5,903 bases of DNA from Actinomycetota bacterium (lineage in GTDB: Bacteria > Actinomycetota > Acidimicrobiia > Spongiisociales > ZC4RG35): the NCBI GenBank assembly GCA_022615295.1, contig JAKEHF010000077.1, positions 1-5,903 of the forward strand, given 5' to 3'. This document shows, in pieces, positions 1 to 5,769 of the stretch; position 1 is the first letter of the stretch, and the number at the start of each line of letters is the position of its first letter. The translations under genes were made by a program, and so were the position numbers. The notes below the pieces were generated by a model. It ran no database searches. It was not told the DNA's origin and saw only the letters and a list, made by a program, of their open reading frames with translations.

Positions 1-259
1 CGTCGATGCTGCCGCCGTCACGGGCCACCACGACCGGATGGCGGTAGTCGTTTGCGATCACCATCGGGGAGACCCGCATCGCCGTCACCTCCGCCGCCAG
101 CATGAGCAGGGGCATCACCGCCAGACGGGAGCTGATGTGATCGGCGGTGCAGGCCACCTCGAACCCGGCGTCCTCGGCCTTCCTCATCGCCTCGACCAAC
201 TCGCCACGCGTGGGAATGCCGCCGAAGGAGATACCGAACCGGAAAGGATGCCGTTCCAT
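1..259 (-). CDS. Luciferase-like (LLM class, probably F420-dependent) oxidoreductase, N-terminal part, cut by window edge
   Basis: Reading the minus strand from ATG 259 gives 86 open codons that continue past base 1. The product starts MERHPFRFGISFGG, then has EDAGFEVACTADHI (residues 29-42) and MVIANDYRHPVVVARD (66-81). This is the beta1, beta2-ADH and 'N(D)YRHP' pattern of bacterial luciferase-like TIM-barrel proteins, most like the actinobacterial subgroup annotated as probable F420-dependent oxidoreductases. Such enzymes usually use reduced coenzyme F420 or FMN for hydride transfer in the cytoplasm; the substrate cannot be told from this end. The ATG has no clear Shine-Dalgarno sequence. 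It lies 57 nt after the sulfurtransferase stop in the same frame, so it is probably translated from the same mRNA. In-frame GTG codons at 307 and 286 are alternative starts, but family N-termini normally begin just before the FRFG strand. About three quarters of the protein is missing. Confidence 0.8.
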   Translation of the reverse strand, partial: MERHPFRFGISFGGIPTRGELVEAMRKAEDAGFEVACTADHISSRLAVMPLLMLAAEVTAMRVSPMVIANDYRHPVVVARDGGSID

Positions 260-316
260 GTTCGAGCCGCATCCAGGGGTGGCCACACCGTAGGCGTAGC
301 CACCCACCGGGCTTGA

Positions 317-1165
317 TCAGGCCCCCACCTCGACCGGGACCCCCACTAGGGACCCGTACTCGGTCCACGACCCGTCGTAGTTCTTCACCTCTCGGAACCC
401 GAGCAGCTCATTGAGCACGAACCAGGTGTGTGACGACCTCTCCCCGATCCGGCAGTAGGCGATCACCGGACCGTCGCCGGTGATCCCCTTCCCGGCGTAG
501 AGGGCCGTCAGCTCGTCGAGGCCCTTGAAGGTCCCGTCCTCGTTGGCCGTCTGTGACCAGGGGATGTTGGCCGCACCCGGGACGTGACCGGGGACGTAGG
601 GCTGCTCCTGGGGAAGATGCGGTGGCGCCATCACCTCGCCGGAGAACTCGGCCGGAGAGCGGACGTCCACCATCTGCCCGCCGTTCGTGGCGAAGCCGAT
701 GACCTCCTCACGGCTGGCCCGGAGCTCAGGTCGCTCCTCACCTCTCACCCGGAAGGTGGCCGGTTCCCGGTCGGGAGTCTCGGTGGTCATGGGGCGATCC
801 TCCAGCTCCCACTTGATCCTCCCCCCGTCGAGGAGCTTGACGTCGTCGATACCCCTCAGCTTGCAGAGCCAGTAGGCGTAGGCGGCGAACCAGTTGTTGT
901 TGCCCCCATAGAGGACAAGGGTCTGGTCGTCGCTGATCCCCTTCGACCCGAGGAGGGCGGCGAACTGTGCGGCGTCGATGAAGTCCCGACGGGGCAGGTC
1001 GTGCAGCTCCTTCTTCCAGTCGAGGGAGACCGCCCCGGGGATATGGCCCCCGTCGTAGGCGGTGGTGTCCTCGTCGACCTCGATCACGGCGATGCTCGGG
1101 TCTTCGAGCATTCCGGCGAGGGTCTCGGTGTCGATGAGCACCCCGGTGTCGGTGCGTGTGGTCAT
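317..1165 (-). CDS. cysA: Thiosulfate sulfurtransferase (two-domain rhodanese, CysA2/CysA3 type)
   Basis: This 282-aa protein transfers sulfane sulfur from thiosulfate to cyanide or other thiophilic acceptors through a cysteine persulfide in the cytoplasm. It has two rhodanese domains. The N-terminal one (about residues 8-125) is catalytically dead, with LYGGNNNWFA (85-94) where an active-site loop would be. The C-terminal one (about 150-275) carries the active loop CRIGERSS (238-245), with Cys238 as the persulfide carrier. IEVDEDTTAYD, VKLLDGGRIKWEL, DVRSPAEFSGE, PPHLPQEQ and VKNYDGSWTEYGSLVG match the mycobacterial CysA2/CysA3 proteins closely, as does the length (about 277 aa). ATG 1165 is chosen because a strong AAGGAG lies 6 nt upstream and because the 113 codons further upstream read as non-coding spacer or the opposite-strand gene. 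The gene is transcribed divergently from the BTAD regulator. In mycobacteria such genes often neighbour sseC; here the next gene is instead a luciferase-like oxidoreductase. The symbol follows mycobacterial naming and is not the sulfate-transporter cysA. Confidence 0.95.
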   Translation of the reverse strand: MTTRTDTGVLIDTETLAGMLEDPSIAVIEVDEDTTAYDGGHIPGAVSLDWKKELHDLPRRDFIDAAQFAALLGSKGISDDQTLVLYGGNNNWFAAYAYWLCKLRGIDDVKLLDGGRIKWELEDRPMTTETPDREPATFRVRGEERPELRASREEVIGFATNGGQMVDVRSPAEFSGEVMAPPHLPQEQPYVPGHVPGAANIPWSQTANEDGTFKGLDELTALYAGKGITGDGPVIAYCRIGERSSHTWFVLNELLGFREVKNYDGSWTEYGSLVGVPVEVGA

Positions 1166-1170
1166 CGATG

Positions 1171-1177
1171 TCTCCTT
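1171..1177 (-). promoter_or_regulatory. Strong ribosome binding site of the sulfurtransferase gene
   Basis: On the minus strand the sequence reads AAGGAGA, with 6 nt between AAGGAG and ATG 1165. It is the strongest Shine-Dalgarno match in the window and fixes the start against the longer open frame that runs back to 1504. No convincing TANNNT or TTGACA promoter elements are visible for this gene in the 97-bp spacer. Confidence 0.75.
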
Positions 1178-1226
1178 CCGGCCGGGGTGTATGTTCTCTA
1201 CCCGGTCTGGTGCATTTTTCGCGGAT

Positions 1227-1259
1227 CCGGGTTCCGGTTGGGTAACCGTCGGGTACACG
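1227..1259 (+). repeat. Three GGGT-centred direct repeats at exact 11-bp pitch, candidate operator of the BTAD regulator
   Basis: Three consecutive 11-mers, CCGGGTTCCGG (1227), TTGGGTAACCG (1238) and TCGGGTACACG (1249), share YYGGGTWMMSG. The core GGGT falls at 1229, 1240 and 1251, and the second and third copies agree at 8 of 11 positions. The array ends 3 nt before ATG 1263. SARP/BTAD regulators with an OmpR-type DNA-binding domain are known to bind short direct repeats spaced by one helical turn (11 bp), often near the -35 region. An autoregulatory operator, or one shared with the divergent sulfurtransferase gene, is therefore plausible. The binding protein is inferred and chance cannot be excluded, because each unit is short. 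Confidence 0.4.
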
Positions 1260-1262
1260 TTG

Positions 1263-4262
1263 ATGACCCTACACGTGAATGTTCTGGGTCCCCTCGAGCT
1301 GTCCGTCGAGGGTGAGGCGGTCGATCCGGGCAGCCCCAAGGCCCGGGCGCTGCTCGTCGCCCTGGTGCTCCATCGGGGCCGGGTGGCGTCGGTCGAGACC
1401 CTGGTCGAGATGCTCTGGGGCGACGACCCCCCGACCACGGCCCACAAGAGCATCCACAAGTACGTCTCACTGCTGCGACGTCCCCTGGGCGACGCGATCG
1501 TCACCCGTACCGGTGGCTACATGGTCGATCGAGAGAAGGTGGTCGTAGACGTCGATCGGTTCGAGGAGGCCTTGAGCGGAGACCCTGATATCGAGACCAT
1601 ACGCGAGACCCTGGCCCTGTGGCGCGGCGACCCCTACCCGGAGCTGGCCGATACCGACGCCGGGGTCGCCGAGGCGGGTCGGCTCGGTGAGATTCGTCTC
1701 CGGGCGATCGAAGCCCTCCTGGCGCGGCATATCGAGGCGGGGAGAGCCGCCGAGGTCGTCGGGGATCTGGAGACGCTGGTAACGACGCACCCTTATCGGG
1801 AACGGCTGTGGGCCCTCCTGATGCGGGCCCTCTACAGGTCGGGGAGACAGAGCGAAGCCTTGGGCGCGTTCGCCCGTCTGCGCCGGGTCCTCGGGGAGGA
1901 GCTTGGCATCGACCCATCGCCCGAGCTGCGCACCCTCGAAGAGCAAATCCTCCTCCACGACCCCGCCCTGGCCCCACCCGCTCCCGCTGTCCACAACCTC
2001 CCGGCGACGATCACCAGCTTCATCGGCCGTGACACCGAGATGGAAGAACTGGGCCGTCTCCTCGCCACCACACGTCTCGTCACCCTCCTCGGGCCCGCGG
2101 GGTCGGGAAAGACCCGTCTCGCCATCGAGACCGGCCGATCGCACCTCGGCCGTTTCCCCGACGGTGTCTGGTTCATCGACCTGGCGCCGGCGCTCTCCCC
2201 CGACCAGGTGCTCGAGTCGATCGCCAAACCGCTTGGGGTGGGGAGGTTCGGTGAGGCGGAGCTAGGGGGTCTTCTCTTCGGCTATCTGGCCGAGCGCGGT
2301 CCGCTGCTCATCGTGGACAACTGCGAGCACCTGGTGGCCAAGGTCGCCGAGACGGTGCGGACCCTCCTCGAGCGCTGCCCCCGCCTCGTAGTCCTGGCGA
2401 CCAGCAGGGAACGGCTGGGGGTCACCGGCGAGACCATCTTCGACGTGATGCCGCTCCCCTATCCCGGTGTCGACGACCCGGTCAGCGAGGTGTACGACGC
2501 AGTCCGTCTCTTCATGGACAGGGTGAGATCAGTGACCGGGGCAGGCGAAGGAACGCCCGAGGTGGTCGGGGAGATCGTTCGTCGTCTCGACGGCATCCCA
2601 CTGGCGTTGGAGCTGGCCGCAGCCCGAGTCCGCGGCCTGGGTCTCATCGAGCTTCGTGACCATCTCGACGACCGTTTCTCAATCCTCTCCTCGCCCACCG
2701 GCGTCGACCGTCACCAGACCCTCCAGGCGGCCGTCGATTGGAGCTACCGGCTCCTCGGAGTCCCCGAGCAGGTCCTTTTCCGACGCTTGTCCGTCTTTCG
2801 GGGCGGTTTCGATCTCGACGCGGTGGTGGCGGTGTGTGGCTTTGAACCGGTCGAGCCGAGGACAGTGCCCACCCTCCTCTCCGACCTGGTCGACAAGTCC
2901 CTGGTCACCGCCGTCGGCGGCGCAAGTCGGGTCCGTTACAACCTCCTCGAGACGTTGCGGGAATATGCGGCGCAGGCCGCAGACCCGTCCGAGTCGACCC
3001 GTCTCCGTGACGCCCATGCCGGACATTTCCTCGAGATCGCTGAGAACGCCCAGCGTTTTCTCCGCGGGCCGGAGCAGCGGGAGTGGCTGGCCCTTCTGCG
3101 CACCGATCACGACAACCTCCTGAAGGCACTGCGCTGGGTGGCGACCACGTCACCGGAACTGCTCGCCCGCTTCACCATCGCCCTCAGTCCGTTCTGGGAC
3201 CAGGTCGGTCCGCGTGCCGAGGGCCACGAGTGGACGATGCGTGCGATCGAGGTCTCGGCCGGGCTCGATCCTCGTCTCCGGGTCGATCTGCAGATCGAGG
3301 CCAGCAACCTCGCCTCGTCTAAGAACGCTGCGGTGCCTCGGGGCTACGCGTTGGGAGCGGTGGACGAGGCGAGGGCGATCGGCTATCGGCTGGGTGAGGC
3401 TCGGGCACTCCTCGCGTTGGCCTGGGCCTACGCCATCGACGCCCGAACCGAGGAGGCCAACGCCATCGGAGTGGAGGCCTTCGAGCTCCTCGGCGACGAC
3501 GATCCCTGGGAGCAGGGGCTCTGGTACGAGCGGATGGGCCAAGCCAGCTTCAAGGACCCGGAGCGCTCCCTGGAGATGCTCGGGAGGGCTCTCGACATCT
3601 ACCGAACCGTCGGCGACCGCAGCCGGGAAGCCCTCGTCCTCTACAAGGTGGCCGAGCAGCTCGCGGGGAGTGGTCGTGACCTCGAGGGAGCGCTGGCCCA
3701 CGCCCGGAGTGCCATCGAGGTCTGCGAAGAGGTGGGCAACATCCACGACGGGGCCCACGCACGGCTCGAGTACGGAAAGGTGCTTCGCCGAGCCGGCCGC
3801 TTCGCGGAGGCGATGGCCACCCTCGAGGAGGCCCTTGCCGAGCTGACCAAGCAAGGTGACGAGCGGTGCACCCTTCGCAGCCTCACCGCCATGGGGATCA
3901 CCCATCTCGACGCCGGCGACCCCGCGGCCGCGCGAGAGCTTCTCACCATCAGCCTGCAACAGGGACGGGCCCTCGAGGAGCAGCGGACCACCCGCACCGC
4001 CCTCGCCGGGATGGCACGTATCGCCGCCGATACCGGTGACACCGCCCAGGCGGTGACCCTGTTTGGGTTCGTCGATGAGCTGGGGTCCCGACTCGACATC
4101 CCCGCCTCGGAGGTATCACAGAGCAAGCGCGAGGCCAGACTCGCCACCCTCGCCGAGGGTTTGGGTCACGCCGAGTTCGACCGTCTCTGGGAGATGGGCC
4201 AGAAGATGACCATCGAGGAGGCGGTCGAGCTGGCCCTGGCACCGTCCCCCACCGTTCTGTGA
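1263..4262 (+). CDS. BTAD/AfsR-type transcriptional regulator with STAND ATPase and TPR domains
   Basis: This 999-aa protein is a signal-integrating transcription activator of the AfsR/SARP-like kind. In order it has: an OmpR-type winged helix (about 4-90; VNVLGPLEL, LLVALVLHRGRVASVETLVEMLWGD, HKYVSLLRRPL); a bacterial transcriptional activation domain, BTAD (about 95-235, VDVDRFEEAL to LGEELGIDPSPELRTLEEQIL); and an NB-ARC/STAND NTPase beginning LPATITSFIGRDTEMEELGRLL. The NTPase has Walker A GPAGSGKT (277-284, Lys283), Walker B LLIVDN (348-353, Asp352), a TSRERLG sensor-like segment and GIPLALELAAAR (from 444). A winged-helix stretch (WSYRLLGVPEQVLFRRLSVFRGGF) follows, then TPR-like helices over about the last 300 residues. 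There is no C-terminal LuxR helix-turn-helix. I chose ATG 1263 because the protein motif begins there; TTG 1260 and GTG 1275 are in frame, and there is no good Shine-Dalgarno sequence. The stop overlaps a GTG at 4259 and lies 53 nt before the sigma-factor ATG. Ligand and targets are unknown. Confidence 0.93.
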   Translation: MTLHVNVLGPLELSVEGEAVDPGSPKARALLVALVLHRGRVASVETLVEMLWGDDPPTTAHKSIHKYVSLLRRPLGDAIVTRTGGYMVDREKVVVDVDRFEEALSGDPDIETIRETLALWRGDPYPELADTDAGVAEAGRLGEIRLRAIEALLARHIEAGRAAEVVGDLETLVTTHPYRERLWALLMRALYRSGRQSEALGAFARLRRVLGEELGIDPSPELRTLEEQILLHDPALAPPAPAVHNLPATITSFIGRDTEMEELGRLLATTRLVTLLGPAGSGKTRLAIETGRSHLGRFPDGVWFIDLAPALSPDQVLESIAKPLGVGRFGEAELGGLLFGYLAERGPLLIVDNCEHLVAKVAETVRTLLERCPRLVVLATSRERLGVTGETIFDVMPLPYPGVDDPVSEVYDAVRLFMDRVRSVTGAGEGTPEVVGEIVRRLDGIPLALELAAARVRGLGLIELRDHLDDRFSILSSPTGVDRHQTLQAAVDWSYRLLGVPEQVLFRRLSVFRGGFDLDAVVAVCGFEPVEPRTVPTLLSDLVDKSLVTAVGGASRVRYNLLETLREYAAQAADPSESTRLRDAHAGHFLEIAENAQRFLRGPEQREWLALLRTDHDNLLKALRWVATTSPELLARFTIALSPFWDQVGPRAEGHEWTMRAIEVSAGLDPRLRVDLQIEASNLASSKNAAVPRGYALGAVDEARAIGYRLGEARALLALAWAYAIDARTEEANAIGVEAFELLGDDDPWEQGLWYERMGQASFKDPERSLEMLGRALDIYRTVGDRSREALVLYKVAEQLAGSGRDLEGALAHARSAIEVCEEVGNIHDGAHARLEYGKVLRRAGRFAEAMATLEEALAELTKQGDERCTLRSLTAMGITHLDAGDPAAARELLTISLQQGRALEEQRTTRTALAGMARIAADTGDTAQAVTLFGFVDELGSRLDIPASEVSQSKREARLATLAEGLGHAEFDRLWEMGQKMTIEEAVELALAPSPTVL

Positions 4263-4280
4263 AAAGCGCACGATCTCCGT

Positions 4281-4309
4281 CCAATCCGGATGAGCTCCGG
4301 CGACGAATC
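4281..4309 (+). promoter_or_regulatory. Candidate autoregulated ECF (SigK-type) promoter of the sigma-factor gene
   Basis: The -35-like block CCAATCCGG (4281-4289) and the -10-like block ACGAATC (4303-4309) are separated by 13 nt. The same two blocks with the same spacing recur at 5654-5682 before the lipoprotein gene. From memory, mycobacterial SigK promoters read CCATCC...CCGAAT; CAATCC and ACGAAT each match at 5 of 6 positions. The -10 hexamer ends 7 nt before ATG 4316, so transcription would begin at or next to that ATG and give a leaderless message. The site lies entirely in the gap between the BTAD stop and that ATG. Confidence 0.65.
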
Positions 4310-4315
4310 GAAGAC

Positions 4316-4948
4316 ATGGCAACGGCCCTTTGGACGCGCCCGCTGCGGGCTCATTGGTTTAACGTCGAAGCGAGGCCAGCCATCGCAGAGTTTGAGAAAC
4401 GCGCCGCCAACGACACCCCGGATGACCTGCTGGTACGCGTCGGTCTCGACGACCGGGAGGCCTTCTCCCGTCTTTACGACATCATGTCCTCCCTCGTCTA
4501 CGGCCTCGCCCTGCGTATCACCAGGTCGCGGATGCACGCCGAGGAGGTGACCCAGGAGGTATTCGTCCAGGTGTGGAGCCAGGCTGCGCGGTTCGACCCG
4601 GCGAGCGGTTCGGCTCGCGCCTGGGTTTCCACCATCGCCCACCGGAGATCGGTCGACGTCGTGCGTCGCTCGCAGTCGACCCGGAATCGAGAGGAAGGGA
4701 TGAACCCCGAGCCGGATCGGACTGACATCGCCGAGGATGTCGTCGAGGCCGATGAGCGGGAGCGAGTCCGCTCGGCGCTCTCGGAGCTCAGCGACCTGCA
4801 GAGGCAGGCGATCGAGATGGCCTACTTCGGTGGCATGACCTATCGGCAGGTGGCCGAGGCTCTCGGCACTCCCCTTGGAACGGTCAAGACCAGGATGCGT
4901 GACGGGTTGGCCAGGATCAGGGAGATCATGGAGGGCGAAGATGGCTGA
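4316..4948 (+). CDS. sigK: ECF RNA polymerase sigma factor, SigK family
   Basis: This 210-aa protein directs RNA polymerase to a small set of promoters when released by its anti-sigma factor. Region 2 (about 45-118) contains DREAFSRLYD, VYGLALRIT, AEEVTQEVFVQVW and RAWVSTIAHRRSVDVVRR. Region 4 (about 150-204) contains LSDLQRQAIEMAYFGGMTYRQVAEALGTPLGTVKTRMRDGLARIR. 'AHRRSVDVVR' and 'QRQ.IEMAYFGG.TY' are typical of the SigK group. There is no cysteine anywhere, unlike my recollection of M. tuberculosis SigK. A stretch of about 35 residues before region 2 (MATALWTRPLRAHWFNVEA...) is longer than usual. The start could also be GTG 4259, which overlaps the BTAD stop as GTGA and would give 229 aa. 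I prefer ATG 4316 because the candidate promoter lies inside the extra 57 nt and its predicted start point falls on this ATG. The gene overlaps rskA by 8 nt. Confidence 0.9.
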   Translation: MATALWTRPLRAHWFNVEARPAIAEFEKRAANDTPDDLLVRVGLDDREAFSRLYDIMSSLVYGLALRITRSRMHAEEVTQEVFVQVWSQAARFDPASGSARAWVSTIAHRRSVDVVRRSQSTRNREEGMNPEPDRTDIAEDVVEADERERVRSALSELSDLQRQAIEMAYFGGMTYRQVAEALGTPLGTVKTRMRDGLARIREIMEGEDG

Positions 4949-5600
4949 GATGCACGACCTCGTTGCCGCCTATGCCCTCGACGCTCTCGATCCGGAGGAG
5001 GAGTTTGCTTTCGAGGCCCACCTGGAGACCTGCCCGTCGTGCCAGGCCGAGCTTGCCTTGCTGAGGGGCGGCGCGGCTGACTTGGCCGGGTCGGTGGCGA
5101 CGAGACCGCCGGCTCATCTCAAGGAAAGGGTGATGGCGGCCACCGAGCCAGAGGTCGTTCCGATTCAGCTTGCCCGGGCCCGCCGGCCGACGGGATGGCT
5201 CCTCGGGGTCGCAGCAGCTGCCGCGCTGATCGTCGGCGGCGTTTGGGCGGCGACGAGTGGCGGGGAGGAGGACCTGGTGGCCGCGGTGCTCGAGGCGACG
5301 GACGCCCAGACGATCGACTTGGAAACAGCCAACGGCTCGGTCCGGTTCGTCTACTCGACTTCCCTGGAGGCAGGTGTGTTCGATGGCGAGCGTCTCGACT
5401 CGGTCGGCTCCGAGGAGCTCTACCAACTCTGGCTGATCGGCGCCGACGCAGTCCCCGAGTCGGCGGGGGTCTTCGAGCCCGGCGACCGGGAGGTCCTCGT
5501 CGAAGGGATCGAGACGGGGCTGGCTCTGGCCATGACAGTGGAGCTGGCGCCCGGAGTCGGGGCCCCGACGTCGGATCCCCTTTTCGTCGCCGAGCTGTAG
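4941..5600 (+). CDS. rskA: Membrane anti-sigma factor of the RskA family with zinc-type HxxxCxxC motif
   Basis: This 219-aa single-pass membrane protein is predicted to hold the preceding sigma factor inactive at the membrane. The cytoplasmic N-terminus begins MAEMHDLVAAYALDALDPEE and contains HLETCPSC with His27, Cys31 and Cys34, plus His5. This is the ZAS zinc-binding anti-sigma pattern. One membrane span (about 85-104, GWLLGVAAAAALIVGGVWAA) follows a positively charged stretch (ARARRP), giving an inside-to-outside orientation. The outer domain (about 110-219) has the RskA signature ELYQLWLIGADAVPESAGVF and LALAMTVELAPGVGAPTSDP. ATG 4941 has GGAGG 6 nt upstream and lies within the end of the sigma gene, so the two are translationally coupled; ATG 4950 is a weaker alternative. 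Family members release their sigma factor by stepwise intramembrane proteolysis. The HxxxCxxC motif suggests metal or thiol responsiveness, which the mycobacterial RskA as I recall it lacks. Confidence 0.92.
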   Translation: MAEMHDLVAAYALDALDPEEEFAFEAHLETCPSCQAELALLRGGAADLAGSVATRPPAHLKERVMAATEPEVVPIQLARARRPTGWLLGVAAAAALIVGGVWAATSGGEEDLVAAVLEATDAQTIDLETANGSVRFVYSTSLEAGVFDGERLDSVGSEELYQLWLIGADAVPESAGVFEPGDREVLVEGIETGLALAMTVELAPGVGAPTSDPLFVAEL

Positions 5601-5618
5601 CCGAGGTTCGGCGCTTTC
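5600..5618 (+). terminator. Weak hairpin at the rskA stop codon, possible attenuating terminator
   Basis: GCCGA-GGT-TCGGC (5600-5612) forms a 5-bp stem with a 3-nt loop that begins in the last base of the rskA stop codon. It is followed by GCTTTC, which gives only a three-T run. This is too weak to call an intrinsic terminator with confidence. It is recorded because it lies between rskA and the next candidate promoter. Confidence 0.25.
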
Positions 5619-5653
5619 CGGTCGATGGGGGTCGAGATCGGCTCGGGTCGCCA

Positions 5654-5682
5654 CCAAACCGGCAGCGGTCCTGCTGCGAATC
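5654..5682 (+). promoter_or_regulatory. Candidate SigK-type promoter for the lipoprotein gene
   Basis: CCAAACCGG (5654-5662), 13 nt, then GCGAATC (5676-5682) matches the site before the sigma gene at 14 of 16 fixed positions with identical spacing. The -10 block ends at 5681, which predicts transcription starting near 5687-5689 and a leader of about 78 nt before ATG 5766. This would place the downstream lipoprotein gene directly under the sigma factor encoded just upstream. Confidence 0.6.
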
Positions 5683-5713
5683 CTGGGCGTATCGATGTCC
5701 ACCGCCTCTCCAA

Positions 5714-5727
5714 GACAAGGACTTGTC
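5714..5727. promoter_or_regulatory. Perfect 6-bp inverted repeat in the lipoprotein leader
   Basis: GACAAG-GA-CTTGTC is a perfect dyad of two 6-bp arms around 2 nt, ending exactly before the ATG of the small leader ORF at 5728. In RNA it would pair the AAGGA (5717-5721) that serves as that ORF's ribosome binding site, although a 2-nt loop would force the inner pair open. In DNA it could instead be a repressor site about 30 nt downstream of the predicted transcription start. Confidence 0.35.
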
Positions 5728-5769
5728 ATGAGTCGGAGGCCGGACGCCCCAAAGAAAGGGAAGCAATGA
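5728..5769 (+). CDS. Possible 13-aa leader peptide overlapping the lipoprotein start
   Basis: ATG 5728 opens a 13-codon frame, MSRRPDAPKKGKQ, whose stop TGA (5767-5769) overlaps the lipoprotein ATG 5766 as ATGA. It has a good AAGGA 6 nt upstream, better than the lipoprotein's own site. The peptide is basic, hydrophilic and matches nothing I know. If translated, it could couple ribosomes onto the lipoprotein start or act as a regulatory leader. It may equally be chance, since short frames are common. Confidence 0.3.
   Translation: MSRRPDAPKKGKQ

Noticed and set aside
260..316. Sulfurtransferase and luciferase-like frames are in phase with a single TGA between them, suggesting a fusion or recoded stop
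   Set aside because: The sulfurtransferase ends at the usual family length and the oxidoreductase has a good ATG at its usual N-terminus. A 57-nt spacer has a one-in-three chance of being in phase.
18..368. Other open frames across 1-370 on both strands (116 aa minus, 92 aa plus)
   Set aside because: Their products are Arg/Gly/His-rich without recognisable motifs and overlap the luciferase-like and sulfurtransferase genes, so they are shadow frames.
1214..1242. Third possible SigK-like promoter on the minus strand before the sulfurtransferase: CCCAACCGG, 11 nt, GCGAAAAAT
   Set aside because: It lacks one base of the first block, departs from the second block after CGAA, and has an 11-nt rather than 13-nt spacer. 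ECF promoters tolerate little spacing change.
1062..1262. BTAD frame open upstream to 1062, adding 67 residues
   Set aside because: It overlaps the sulfurtransferase gene on the other strand, and the typical family N-terminus (VNVLGPLEL) begins just after ATG 1263.
317..1504. Sulfurtransferase frame open back to 1504 (395 aa)
   Set aside because: The extra 113 residues are low-complexity and lie opposite the BTAD gene and across the spacer. The strong AAGGAG and family N-terminus place the start at 1165.
4326..4360. GCCCGC-T-GCGGGC inverted repeat as a terminator after the BTAD gene
   Set aside because: It is inside the sigma coding sequence, has almost no loop and no following T run.
5620..5650. 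GGTCGA direct repeats (5620 and 5630) and a related GGTCG (5646) upstream of the lipoprotein promoter
   Set aside because: The pitch is 10 and then 16 bp, not regular, and the short units are common in GC-rich DNA with TCGA-type bias.
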